Assembly: GCA_029262415.1 (NCBI GenBank)
Contig: JAJCZL010000083.1
Span: 1-64,000 of the forward strand
Reading direction: 5' to 3'
Source of the DNA: Deltaproteobacteria bacterium
Lineage (GTDB): Bacteria > Desulfobacterota > Binatia > UBA1149 > JAJCZL01
Length of the DNA: 64,000 nt
Below the pieces are notes generated by a model, which saw only the letters and a list, made by a program, of their open reading frames with translations, made no database searches and had not been told where the DNA came from. The translations under genes were made by a program, and so were the position numbers. Within the stretch, counting starts at the first letter, position 1; each line of letters begins with the position of its first letter. Below, piece after piece: positions 57,293-64,000 of the stretch.

Positions 57293-57496
57293 ATGTCGAA
57301 TCAGAATCGATGCCCCGACTGCGGTGAGCTGGGGGAGGTGACCCGGGCCCCGAAGCTACGGATGGAGCTCGGGTTCTGCCGGCGCTGCAGGAAGGGCTGG
57401 CCGCTCGAGGGAGAGGTCGCCGAAGCTCGGAGGGTGATCGAGCGAAACGGTACCCAGGAGGCCCAGGGAAGCCTCAGGGGACGTCGGCGGGGGTAG
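57293..57496 (+). CDS. zinc-ribbon protein starting on a terminator T-run
   Basis: 67 residues: CPDC, then CRRC after 21 residues, a classic zinc ribbon; basic C-terminus. The ATG follows the T-run of the terminator directly, with no ribosome site of its own. So it is either made from read-through RNA, leaderless, or not translated. Confidence 0.5.
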   Translation: MSNQNRCPDCGELGEVTRAPKLRMELGFCRRCRKGWPLEGEVAEARRVIERNGTQEAQGSLRGRRRG

Positions 57497-57516
57497 TGAA
57501 GGGCAACCCTCCGGGG

Positions 57517-57702
57517 TTACCGCTCCCACCTCCCCACACCCCCCGGGTGCTCATGATCGTACGAAGCCCCGCGATCAAATCCACCGCTCGATCCCCACAG
57601 ATACACGCCGACGATACCCAGCACGCAGAGCGTCGGGATCGGCCAGCACCAGAGCGCGGCGATGACGGGGGCGAGGATGATTAGGGGTGGTAGTAGGTCC
57701 AT
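57517..57702 (-). CDS. small membrane protein
   Basis: 61 residues with two close hydrophobic helices (LLPPLIILAPVIAALWCW, LCVLGIVGVYLWGS) and a polar tail. The start lies in a TAATG overlap. Last gene of the right leftward operon. Topology suggests a membrane hairpin. Confidence 0.55.
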   Translation of the reverse strand: MDLLPPLIILAPVIAALWCWPIPTLCVLGIVGVYLWGSSGGFDRGASYDHEHPGGVGRWER

Positions 57703-57932
57703 TAGTCGTCGCCTTTCGGGTGCCAATCGTCGGGCACCATGCCCTGAAGATCCGACAGCCACCTCGACCCGTCGGGGTGATCACAGATATCGAGCGCGTA
57801 GGCTGGAACCCCACGCTGTGTTGGCGTTCGCCCCATCGAAACCTCGATCAGTACCATGTGGAGCAACTGATCCGACCCGCCAGTGGACGTGTCGAGTCGT
57901 CCACACTGTCGGCACTTGTAAACGAGGTGCAT
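57702..57932 (-). CDS. hypothetical protein with CxxC
   Basis: 76 residues with CRQC near the start and a Cys/His pair further on (ICDHPDG). TGATG overlap with the upstream gene. No family recognised. Confidence 0.55.
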   Translation of the reverse strand: MHLVYKCRQCGRLDTSTGGSDQLLHMVLIEVSMGRTPTQRGVPAYALDICDHPDGSRWLSDLQGMVPDDWHPKGDD

Positions 57933-58615
57933 CACCCACCGCCTTCCTCGCCCTCACTCGCGGGCGATTCGGCGTCGTCGAGTGCGGCTAGTACTTCGCG
58001 CTTAAAGTCCACGGCGTCATCGTTGCGCCACGTCTGCGCCACGACGCCGACGGCTGCGTAGTAATCCCGCGCCTGTAGCACCACGCGAAGTTCCAGCACC
58101 GACTTGCGGAATCCTGTCAGCTCACGTCGCGCTTTGTCCCGCTCGGCTTCGGCCTTTTCTGCACGTTCGAGGATATGCACCACATCGCTCGCGACAATCG
58201 GCACCGATGGGCCGCACTGCACTACCTCGCCGCTGGGCTCTTGGCGGGCATTTCCGCAGGACTCACCGAATGCTCCGCAGTGCCCGCATCTGTAGACTAT
58301 CAAGTCATCCGCCCGCTTCTCGGCGTTTGCGACCTTTGCCTTGGCATCGTCTCGCTCTAGGGCAAGTTTGTCGTAGGCGAGTTGCCAATTCTCCTTGGAC
58401 TTCTCGGCGGCGGATAGTTGGGCGCGGAGGGTGCTTAACTCGCAGTCGGGGCAATGGTCTACCTCATCTGGATCGTAGACGAGCTGGCAGTCCGGGCAAA
58501 TTACATCGGGGGCCACGCTGCACGCTGCGGAGCAGTACTTGCCTCCGCCGGTGTCCTGGTACGTGACCATCTTGTCCGGGATAAAGTCCTGGCCGCACTG
58601 GTTGCAGTTCTCCAT
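57932..58615 (-). CDS. zinc-ribbon plus coiled-coil protein
   Basis: 227 residues. Three zinc-like sites: CNQCG and CSAAC; CPDC with CPDC; CGHCG with CGNA. Two coiled coils (STLRAQLSAAEKSKENWQLA, ILERAEKAEAERDKARRELT). It shares the ENWQLAYDK segment with the 60-kb protein, at protein and DNA level. Probably a multi-domain adaptor; no known function. Confidence 0.6.
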   Translation of the reverse strand: MENCNQCGQDFIPDKMVTYQDTGGGKYCSAACSVAPDVICPDCQLVYDPDEVDHCPDCELSTLRAQLSAAEKSKENWQLAYDKLALERDDAKAKVANAEKRADDLIVYRCGHCGAFGESCGNARQEPSGEVVQCGPSVPIVASDVVHILERAEKAEAERDKARRELTGFRKSVLELRVVLQARDYYAAVGVVAQTWRNDDAVDFKREVLAALDDAESPASEGEEGGG

Positions 58616-58755
58616 CACCCATTCTCCTCTGGCCAGCAGTCACAATGGCCCGTCTCGTCGCAGTGTTGATACTCGGGGTGGATGGGGTTGCGCGGGGTCC
58701 GCTCGATGTCGGGCGAGCACCCCAAGAACAACAGAGCGAATAGAACAACTACCAT
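58615..58755 (-). CDS. 46-aa lipoprotein
   Basis: A short signal and lipobox (MVVVLFALLFLGCSPD) followed by a small Cys/His-rich part (CDETGHCDC). Coupled on both sides by TGATG. Tiny phage lipoproteins can act in superinfection exclusion (as T5 Llp), which is only one option here. Confidence 0.6.
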   Translation of the reverse strand: MVVVLFALLFLGCSPDIERTPRNPIHPEYQHCDETGHCDCWPEENG

Positions 58756-59090
58756 CACCCATTCTCCTGATCGCGTCCTGGTGACGGCGCTTTGGCCATC
58801 AGTTTTCTTGCTAGACGTAGCGCATGCGCGTGTGCTTCTTTTTCGCCTCTTAGTCGCTCCTTTAGCTCATCGACAACGGCACACATATGCTGAGTCTTCT
58901 GTGCTTCTGCTTCTAACTCAGTTCTGAGGGTGGCGCATTGAGGGCAGCCGACTTGCGTCACGTAGGGGAACATTGGCGGGTAGCAGATGGCGCAAGTGTT
59001 CACGCCGCATGGCTCCGGGGACACCGCGCCGCCTTTCGATTGGTGTTGAAAGCGACGAGCATCTTCAACTGTTTCGAACCTTGTAGGCAT
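58755..59090 (-). CDS. hypothetical coiled-coil protein
   Basis: 111 residues: CGVNTCAICYPP and CPQC suggest a zinc site, followed by a coiled coil (ELEAEAQKTQHMCAVVDELK, HALRLARKLMAK). TGATG coupling at both ends. Confidence 0.58.
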   Translation of the reverse strand: MPTRFETVEDARRFQHQSKGGAVSPEPCGVNTCAICYPPMFPYVTQVGCPQCATLRTELEAEAQKTQHMCAVVDELKERLRGEKEAHAHALRLARKLMAKAPSPGRDQENG

Positions 59091-59563
59091 CACCCCTTCT
59101 CCTCTGGCTTCCAGTCGTCTGGCGGCTCGGCCCAGAATATCGGTTGTCCCGGATGCGGCGGGCCGTTTTCTGCGATGTAGCGGATTCGCTTGTCTCTCCA
59201 CGCAATCCGCACCGCGTCGCGCTCGGCCTGCGCTTTGAGTTCACACACCGGGCAAGGCTTGTGCTTCGTCCAGTACAGTGTCGAGCAACGTAGGCACTGA
59301 AAAACACTGCGCGACTTTTCAAGTTCTAGCTCTGCGACGCGGGCGCGTCTCTCATCAAGAAGTTGTTGGGCTGATGCAACCACGGCGCGTGACGCACCCC
59401 GCTCGTCCATCACCTCTTGTATCGTGGCTAGGCCGGTCTTGCGCACTTCCGCCAACTCCTCACGCAGCTTCGCATTCGCTTCGCGCTCGGCGGCGAGGCG
59501 ATCCTGCAAGAGGTCGATGGCGCGATACACACTCACTTCGTCGGGGCTCGGCTTGTCGCTCAT
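59090..59563 (-). CDS. coiled-coil plus zinc-ribbon protein
   Basis: 157 residues. Long N-terminal coiled coil (DLLQDRLAAEREANAKLREE, LLDERRARVAELELEKSRSV) then CLRC and CPVC zinc ribbon near 93-112. Same domain set as its neighbours in another order. TGATG start. Confidence 0.58.
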   Translation of the reverse strand: MSDKPSPDEVSVYRAIDLLQDRLAAEREANAKLREELAEVRKTGLATIQEVMDERGASRAVVASAQQLLDERRARVAELELEKSRSVFQCLRCSTLYWTKHKPCPVCELKAQAERDAVRIAWRDKRIRYIAENGPPHPGQPIFWAEPPDDWKPEEKG

Positions 59564-59778
59564 CACTCACCGCCTTTCTTCGCGTCGCTCTTTCCATCAT
59601 CGGAGCGCGGCAGGAACGTCAGATTGTCAAGCAGTTGGCAGTATGTACCGGGGACAAGGCCCACCCGCCGACAAGCGGGGAGAAGCTGGACGATGGCGGT
59701 GTACCATCCGTACGCACAGCCGAGGGCGAACATGATACACAGTAGGACCAGGAAGAAGATTGCTTGCCAAAGCTCCAT
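59563..59778 (-). CDS. small membrane protein
   Basis: 71 residues with one strong N-terminal helix (WQAIFFLVLLCIMFALGCAY) that ends in a possible lipobox (FALGC), then a polar domain. TGATG start overlap. Confidence 0.55.
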   Translation of the reverse strand: MELWQAIFFLVLLCIMFALGCAYGWYTAIVQLLPACRRVGLVPGTYCQLLDNLTFLPRSDDGKSDAKKGGE

Positions 59779-60518
59779 CAAGAGTCACCGCCTTTCTTCG
59801 CGTCGAGGGCGTCGCGCAATGCCTTCCACGATTCGCGCTCACACTCCGCTGGCACATACTCCCCGTCGTCGTCTTGATCGAGCACTTCGCGGAAGGCCAC
59901 CGCAGCCTCCACCACCGCTTCCGCTTCCTTCGCTTTGTCTCGGAAGTGGGCCTGCCCCTTGGCCACCTTGTCGTAGGCGAGTTGCCAGTTCTCTATGGTC
60001 AGCTCCGCCTGCTTCACCCGCCGCGCCATCGCGCAGAGGCGGAGGGAGGTGGGCGTACTCAGCGGCCCATTCTCGTACCGCTCAATCTCCGCGTCGGTCA
60101 GGTCGGCGGGGGCGTCGCTTGGGGTGTTAGGCGCGTCGATGGGGTCCGTAGAGCAGATTCCTGATTTGCGGGTCATCCTGTTTGCAGAACACACGCGCCA
60201 AGGCGTGTCGGCCATCGGCTCCCCGCACTGGACACAAACGGGGGCTTCGCTTGGGGTGTCAGGAACAGTCACGATTCGCATGTCGCCGTCCTCGCTAAAT
60301 GCGTAGCCCAGCCGCAGGGGCTTCGCTTCGCTTGGGGTGTCGTCGGGGCTCGGGGCGGGGGTGTCGGCTGCGCCTGACTCCACGGCCTCTCCGTCGACGG
60401 TATGAACGCACCAAGGCCACGCGCAGCAACATAAACCCGCAGCCTTTGCCGCAGTGTCGAGTTCATCTTCTGTCGGTGCGTCTACCTCGGATTGTTGCGG
60501 TACGGTGCGGTCACCCAT
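59778..60518 (-). CDS. hypothetical protein with DTPSEA repeats
   Basis: 246 residues. Cys-rich start (CCCAWPWC), two DTPSEA repeats plus NTPSDA, a CVQC site and the helix ENWQLAYDKVAKGQAHFRDK shared with the 58-kb protein. Disordered Pro/Asp linkers separate the parts. Linked by an 8-base overlap (ATGGGTGA). Confidence 0.55.
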   Translation of the reverse strand: MGDRTVPQQSEVDAPTEDELDTAAKAAGLCCCAWPWCVHTVDGEAVESGAADTPAPSPDDTPSEAKPLRLGYAFSEDGDMRIVTVPDTPSEAPVCVQCGEPMADTPWRVCSANRMTRKSGICSTDPIDAPNTPSDAPADLTDAEIERYENGPLSTPTSLRLCAMARRVKQAELTIENWQLAYDKVAKGQAHFRDKAKEAEAVVEAAVAFREVLDQDDDGEYVPAECERESWKALRDALDAKKGGDS

Positions 60519-60782
60519 CGAATGCCTCCAGGTCTTCCGCAGGCGAAAGCGTGCCGCCTAGCGCAACTACCTGAGCTTCAGCTCTCTCAAGCTCTCGCTG
60601 AAGAGCGTTACACCGAGGGCACCCATACACGGCCCTGCCTCGTCGCGGCACGTCCTCACTACTCAGGACGGGGGCGGGGGTGTCGGCTGCGTACTCGTGT
60701 GCAGCGCAGCGACGGCCTTTGATCTCGACAGGTGCCGTGCACGTGTCGCCGAAGCCGCAAGTGAAATCTTCGCTTGGGGTGT
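60115..60782. repeat. four copies of a 13-bp repeat in two adjacent genes
   Basis: TCGCTTGGGGTGT at 60115, 60247, 60328 and 60770; the last two share at least 23 bases. A second shared unit encodes AADTPAP in both genes (around 60350 and 60667). They encode DTPSE linkers on the minus strand, so they may have spread by recombination. Confidence 0.6.
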
Positions 60783-60894
60783 CGTCGGGGTAGGTGCAGC
60801 GGCCGAAGCACATATTAAAGTTACGATCGTCGATGTCGATATGTTTCAGTTCCTCTTGCGTATTCCCGCACTTCTCACACACTCGCTCACTCAT
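60511..60894 (-). CDS. zinc-ribbon protein with DTPSE linker
   Basis: 127 residues: CEKCG, FGRC, CGFGDTC and CPRC pairs, so one or two zinc sites; DDTPSED linker and AADTPAP shared with the downstream protein; C-terminal helix (LQRELERAEAQVVALGG). Start overlaps the upstream gene by 8 bases. Confidence 0.55.
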   Translation of the reverse strand: MSERVCEKCGNTQEELKHIDIDDRNFNMCFGRCTYPDDTPSEDFTCGFGDTCTAPVEIKGRRCAAHEYAADTPAPVLSSEDVPRRGRAVYGCPRCNALQRELERAEAQVVALGGTLSPAEDLEAFDG

Positions 60895-61162
60895 CCCCAA
60901 GACTCCTTCTCGCCATCTCCACCGCATCACGAATCGCAGCCCAAAATGGATCGGCTAGCCCATGCATTTTACGTGGTGCGGTTTGCACTATTCGATCCAG
61001 CAACAGCGACTTTTCCGCCATCCTCACCAGCGCTCGCGTGGCCGTGCCATCACTGATGCCAAGCGACAGGTACTTGTAATATGCGTCGGGGTCGTCGGCC
61101 TTGTTCATGGCCACAACTGCCCGCTTGATCTCGTCCAGTTGCTCGCGGGTGAGGTCAGTCAT
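60887..61162 (-). CDS. small helical protein
   Basis: 91 residues, helical and charged (TDLTREQLDEIKRAVVAMNK, KSLLLDRIVQTAPRKMHGLA). ATGA start overlap with the upstream gene, which excludes the longer reading. No family recognised. Confidence 0.55.
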   Translation of the reverse strand: MTDLTREQLDEIKRAVVAMNKADDPDAYYKYLSLGISDGTATRALVRMAEKSLLLDRIVQTAPRKMHGLADPFWAAIRDAVEMARRSLGDE

Positions 61163-61359
61163 TGGCCCGACTCCCCCAACGCGCTGCGGCACCCCAAGTG
61201 GAACGATCGTCCCCGCCCACTGTAAAACTCCGCACACGGGGCCTCGCCGTAGCGATAGCGGACGTGGCAGATGTCGCACCGCTCACGCTTCAACCATCGC
61301 AGGATCACGGGCATCCATGATCTCCACCACGAGGGCGTGACCCGATTATGAATCGCCAT
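61159..61359 (-). CDS. small basic protein with Cys motif
   Basis: 66 residues: tryptophan-rich, basic start (RSWMPVILRWLKRERC) then CDICHVRY ... CAEFYSGRGRSFHLGC, a possible zinc site. Overlaps the upstream gene by 14 bases. Confidence 0.5.
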   Translation of the reverse strand: MAIHNRVTPSWWRSWMPVILRWLKRERCDICHVRYRYGEAPCAEFYSGRGRSFHLGCRSALGESGQ

Positions 61360-61789
61360 CGCCCACCTCGCCTTTCATCGCGGCGTCGTAGGCGGCTAAT
61401 TCATCAAGTCCCAGCCTGTTGGGCTCGGTGTCATTTAGCCACTGGCGAAATGTCTCGATGAAGCGTTGAGCCGCTTCCCACTGCTCCAGTGAAGGCGGCT
61501 TCCAGTGCCCCCCGGCATCACATTTGGGGCCGGTCTTCGCGCCGCAGCCGTGGCACTGGACGATCTCTTCGCAGATACACACTACGCACCCGCAGGGCAG
61601 GTGCCGCTGTTCGGCATCGGGCGCATCCCTTCGTTCCACTGCATCGCAGAGGGCGAGGATGGCGTCGCCGATGTACGCCGAGCCATCACGTACGGGGGCG
61701 TTGTCTTTGGTACAAGATCGGCTGAGTAGAAGTCCTCGTGACTCTTCTACTCTTTCCCGTGCGCTGCGCTTCTCGCTTGCGGTGGTCAT
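61346..61789 (-). CDS. hypothetical protein with Cys cluster
   Basis: 147 residues. Cys-rich centre (PCGCVVCICEEIVQCHGCGA, KCDAGGHW) flanked by helices (SEKRSARERVEESRGLLLSR, EQWEAAQRFIETFRQWLN). ATGA start overlap. The dense cysteines suggest a zinc cluster. Confidence 0.58.
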   Translation of the reverse strand: MTTASEKRSARERVEESRGLLLSRSCTKDNAPVRDGSAYIGDAILALCDAVERRDAPDAEQRHLPCGCVVCICEEIVQCHGCGAKTGPKCDAGGHWKPPSLEQWEAAQRFIETFRQWLNDTEPNRLGLDELAAYDAAMKGEVGDGDS

Positions 61790-62217
61790 GTAGAAGCTCT
61801 GTCCGCGCAAAGCGGCCCGCCGTATTCGGCCATGTCCAGAATGCAGTCGTTGTCGCCAAGCGGCTGCACCGTGCGCCATGAGTTCTCGCTGACAACGACT
61901 CGGCCCCAACCGTTGCTTTCCATATTGCTGATCAGGATTTTCTCGTTTGGCATCTCGCGGCGCACCCCATCGAGCGTGAGAACCCGGCCGCCGAGATAGT
62001 ACATGGCGGACCGACCCACCTCGGAGCTGTCCAGCTCGTCGTCAGCGCGTGCTCTGGTGATGAATCGGAAACCGTACGGCACTGCGTTGTGCCGCTCCTC
62101 GATCTCACGCGCCATCGCAACCGCTGTGTGGATGTCGTTGAACTGTTCGATGGGCTTGGTGGTCGATTCCGCCACGAAGGTCCCAGGCGATAAGAACTCT
62201 ACAAAGTGTTGTTGCAT
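61786..62217 (-). CDS. hypothetical protein
   Basis: 143 residues. Well-ordered alpha/beta sequence (FNDIHTAVAMAREIEERHNA, VPYGFRFITRARADDELDSS, ISNMESNGWGRVVVSENSWR), without cysteines in the core. Good ribosome site (GGAGGAGAG). Likely a globular protein; no family recognised. Confidence 0.62.
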   Translation of the reverse strand: MQQHFVEFLSPGTFVAESTTKPIEQFNDIHTAVAMAREIEERHNAVPYGFRFITRARADDELDSSEVGRSAMYYLGGRVLTLDGVRREMPNEKILISNMESNGWGRVVVSENSWRTVQPLGDNDCILDMAEYGGPLCADRAST

Positions 62218-62314
62218 CACTCTCCTCCATCAATCCGGCGCGGCCGGCCCGAGTCCTTCTCACAGCCCCGAACCGACCGCCCCGACACACCCGCAGGCTA
62301 GGCAAGAAATAGGG

Positions 62315-62482
62315 TTATCCCGCCTTTGGGTGAAAGATCACCGGGGCCGGCGCGTGAGACCACCTCACGACTACCTCCGACCCCGGCCCCACTTGCGCGA
62401 CGCAAGGTGCCGCGCGTGATTCCGCCATGTGTTGGTCTCGTAGCAGTGCGAGCATGGCGGGGTGATGTGGAATTGTGTTCAT
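62315..62482 (-). CDS. 55-aa hypothetical ORF
   Basis: Its ATG overlaps the upstream stop as ATGA, the main support. Mixed sequence (MNTIPHHPAMLALLRDQHMA, VVVRWSHAPAPVIFHPKAG). No homology recognised. Confidence 0.4.
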   Translation of the reverse strand: MNTIPHHPAMLALLRDQHMAESRAAPCVAQVGPGSEVVVRWSHAPAPVIFHPKAG

Positions 62483-63075
62483 TGCGAATCTTCTGCCTTG
62501 AACAGATCGATGCCCGACTCGAGCCAGATTTGCTCAATCACCTGGTTGCGTACGATCTCGAGCTCCTGGCGGGTCATGGCCTCGGTGTGATGTGCCACGA
62601 CCTTGCCGGTCTTCGGATCCCAGATCGCCTTCGACTTCCGCGCTCTCATCTCAGCTTCGAATCGTTCGACTATGTCTTCGCCCATCTGCTGCAATTGCTT
62701 GCGGGTGACTCGAGCGCCTGCCGCCTGCTTGATGTGCATGAGGATGGTATCGAGGGTCCATCCTTCGTCCTGACAGATGCAGCGTCGCATGTAGCGATTC
62801 TTCGCCCCTTTGCGTAGGGCGACGTTGCCGACCAGGTGGGCATGCCCCGCGTTCTTCCGCCTCGCCCTGGCCTGAGCCGCCGTGCGCTTCTTGCCGCCCT
62901 TACTACCAGTGCACGCGGGGCACCTGACCTGGGGGGTTGCGTTGGGATGCTTGTCGCAGACGATCTCCTCTTGGTCGTTCAGGTAGAGGTTCGGGTTGTT
63001 CGGAGAGATAGGCTTGCGTCCCCGCTCTTCGAACTCCTTCTCTAGATCCGCTGCCGCTTCGGTCAATTTCGACAT
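62479..63075 (-). CDS. hypothetical protein
   Basis: 198 residues. CDKHPNATPQVRCPACTGS holds a possible zinc site; a strongly basic stretch (GSKGGKKRTAAQARARRKNA) suggests nucleic-acid binding; the C-terminal half is helical (RKQLQQMGEDIVERFEAEMR). GGAGG ribosome site. No family recognised. Confidence 0.62.
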   Translation of the reverse strand: MSKLTEAAADLEKEFEERGRKPISPNNPNLYLNDQEEIVCDKHPNATPQVRCPACTGSKGGKKRTAAQARARRKNAGHAHLVGNVALRKGAKNRYMRRCICQDEGWTLDTILMHIKQAAGARVTRKQLQQMGEDIVERFEAEMRARKSKAIWDPKTGKVVAHHTEAMTRQELEIVRNQVIEQIWLESGIDLFKAEDSQ

Positions 63076-63109
63076 GGTACCTCCAAGGTGGAACCAAGGG
63101 TGGGTGAAT

Positions 63110-63460
63110 TCATGTGACTACGAGCTTCCATGTGATGGCAGTGGACCCGGTGATGGCGCACCTTCGCGGATCATCGTTCTCGACGAAGCCCTGTTCACGC
63201 AGGTCGGGTAGTCGACGACGGCACTTGCCGTGTAACTTCGACTCGGTCCCGCCAGCGAGCTCCGCGGCGGTAGGGTGAGTGCGGGTGCGATCGATGTACT
63301 CACGAAGCAACTCGAGCACCTCGCTGGACTGCCTTGTGAGCTTCCCTGAGCGACGCAACTCCCTCTCGGCCTTATGGCTAGTGCCCGGGTCTTGATTCCT
63401 CGCCAGGGGCCTGAGAACGCCCCTGGGGCCATATGTGAACATGTCGGTCTGGGTACTCAT
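63110..63460 (-). CDS. winged-helix DNA-binding protein
   Basis: 116 residues. The order NQDPGTSHKAERELRRSGKL, QSSEVLELLREYIDRTRTHP, TAAELAGG, CRRRLPDLREQGFVEND and ITWKLV is typical of a phage winged-helix family. It likely binds DNA; targets unknown. ATGA coupled. Confidence 0.7.
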   Translation of the reverse strand: MSTQTDMFTYGPRGVLRPLARNQDPGTSHKAERELRRSGKLTRQSSEVLELLREYIDRTRTHPTAAELAGGTESKLHGKCRRRLPDLREQGFVENDDPRRCAITGSTAITWKLVVT

Positions 63461-63564
63461 CGAATCCACCCAAGGGCCATGTCGAGGATAATCCAGCCTG
63501 CGGTCGAGAGAACGACCAGGAGGATAAATCTGGCTGGCTCTGAACGGGGAATGAGCCTCTTCAT
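63457..63564 (-). CDS. 35-aa membrane peptide
   Basis: MKRLIPRSEPARFILLVVLS then TAGWIILDMALGWIR: a basic N-terminus and one long hydrophobic helix. Starts in a TGATG overlap with the upstream gene and ends in an ATGA overlap, so its translation fits the operon pattern. Confidence 0.55.
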   Translation of the reverse strand: MKRLIPRSEPARFILLVVLSTAGWIILDMALGWIR

Positions 63565-63815
63565 CACCGACCCCATCGAGAGGGCTGGTCGTCGACTGAT
63601 GTGACCCAAGGGCGAGGTCGAGGAGGGTTGCACATCTGGATGTCATCTTCGACCAGGTCGAGGGATTCACGAAGCATCGAGAGTGCCCCCTGCGGATCAT
63701 CCGACTCGATCCTCCCGATCGCATGACGAATCGCGGTGGCGAGAACCTCGGCTGGGTAAATCTGGGTGACTGCGGCTCGGATCTCCAATTCGAGCTTTCC
63801 TACTGATTCAGCCAT
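63564..63815 (-). CDS. hypothetical helical protein
   Basis: 83 residues, helical (KLELEIRAAVTQIYPAEVLA, ALSMLRESLDLVEDDIQMC). The ATG overlaps the upstream gene (ATGGCTGA); an alternative start nine bases upstream is unlikely. No family recognised. Confidence 0.58.
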   Translation of the reverse strand: MAESVGKLELEIRAAVTQIYPAEVLATAIRHAIGRIESDDPQGALSMLRESLDLVEDDIQMCNPPRPRPWVTSVDDQPSRWGR

Positions 63816-64000
63816 CGGTCTCAACCTCCGCTCTCTCGATCTCTTCGGGCTTCACCGGGAGGATGTAATGCCCCCCCGACTCCTCGACGCTGTCGAGCAG
63901 GACGCCGTAGAGCATGGCTTCACCTTCAGTGACCGAGCTCATGATCACTCCGCCGTCGCCGTGTAGTTCGCTATCCTTGGTGAACGACACCCGAGTGCCG
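63808..64000 (-). CDS. hypothetical protein, 5' end outside the window
   Basis: The frame is open to the window edge, so the true start may lie outside; an internal GTG at 63990 is an alternative. Visible part: TRVSFTKDSELHGDGGVIMS, then GEAMLYGVLLDSVEESGGHY. No family recognised. Confidence 0.5.
   Translation of the reverse strand, partial: GTRVSFTKDSELHGDGGVIMSSVTEGEAMLYGVLLDSVEESGGHYILPVKPEEIERAEVETDG

Overview
The window is a dense, GC-rich DNA segment of a tailed phage with a long non-contractile tail (siphovirus type). It carries a complete morphogenesis series, a lysis region, a replication/recombination module and two arms of tiny overlapping genes. No integrase, tRNA, CRISPR array or insertion sequence was seen. 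The host is inferred only: phage-encoded secreted proteins with Thr-Pro 'TPTxTPT' linkers and Cys-rich 'CxxDxDC' repeats resemble secreted proteins of uncultured deltaproteobacterial-type Gram-negatives. Lipobox peptides and a GH108 muramidase also fit a Gram-negative host.

Layout. 1-2.7 kb: leftward small genes, many with zinc knuckles. 2.7-3.93 kb: non-coding control region between divergent operons. 3.93-4.97 kb: rightward regulator with a sigma-70 region-4-like helix-turn-helix. 4.98-8.63 kb: leftward operon of overlapping small genes plus a secreted TPT protein, interrupted by a 440-bp non-coding element. 8.73-44.41 kb: one rightward operon holding a PD-(D/E)XK nuclease, small and large terminase, portal, MuF-like protein, scaffold, capsid, connectors, tail tube, frameshifted tail chaperones, tape measure, tip proteins, fibre, two large secreted proteins, the lysis genes and a GH108 endolysin. 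A perfect bidirectional terminator ends it. 44.49-50.03 kb: leftward recombination operon (SSB-like protein, Sak4-type ATPase, RecB/Cas4-like nuclease). 50.16-57.24 kb: rightward replication genes (ribbon-helix-helix, two winged-helix paralogues, PrimPol-DnaB fusion, HTH-HNH fusion) followed by secreted beta-helix-type proteins. 57.5-64 kb: leftward chain of small genes joined by ATGA/TGATG overlaps.

Most notable: the terminase large subunit contains an intein (846 bp) whose centre, where an in-frame homing endonuclease normally sits, instead encodes a complete HNH endonuclease on the opposite strand. The antisense gene is codon-on-codon with the sense frame, which stays open through it. This looks like an intein/endonuclease composite with two genes on two strands. 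I know antisense endonuclease genes from group I introns but not from inteins.

Regulation seen in sequence: seven promoter-like sites share an (A/G)C-TTGAC -35 box and an exact 18-nt spacer, and sit before the operons. An 18-bp palindrome (consensus TGCYAASWAAAGTTRGCA) occurs as an abutting tandem pair upstream of the scaffold gene and once in the endolysin gene. A six-copy GGCAGT cluster lies in the 7.5-kb gap. Other unusual items are a membrane-anchored response-regulator receiver protein in the lysis region, a very large secreted SGNH-type hydrolase with Cys-rich repeats, and a -1 frameshift cassette (GGGAAAC plus hairpin) in the tail chaperone gene.
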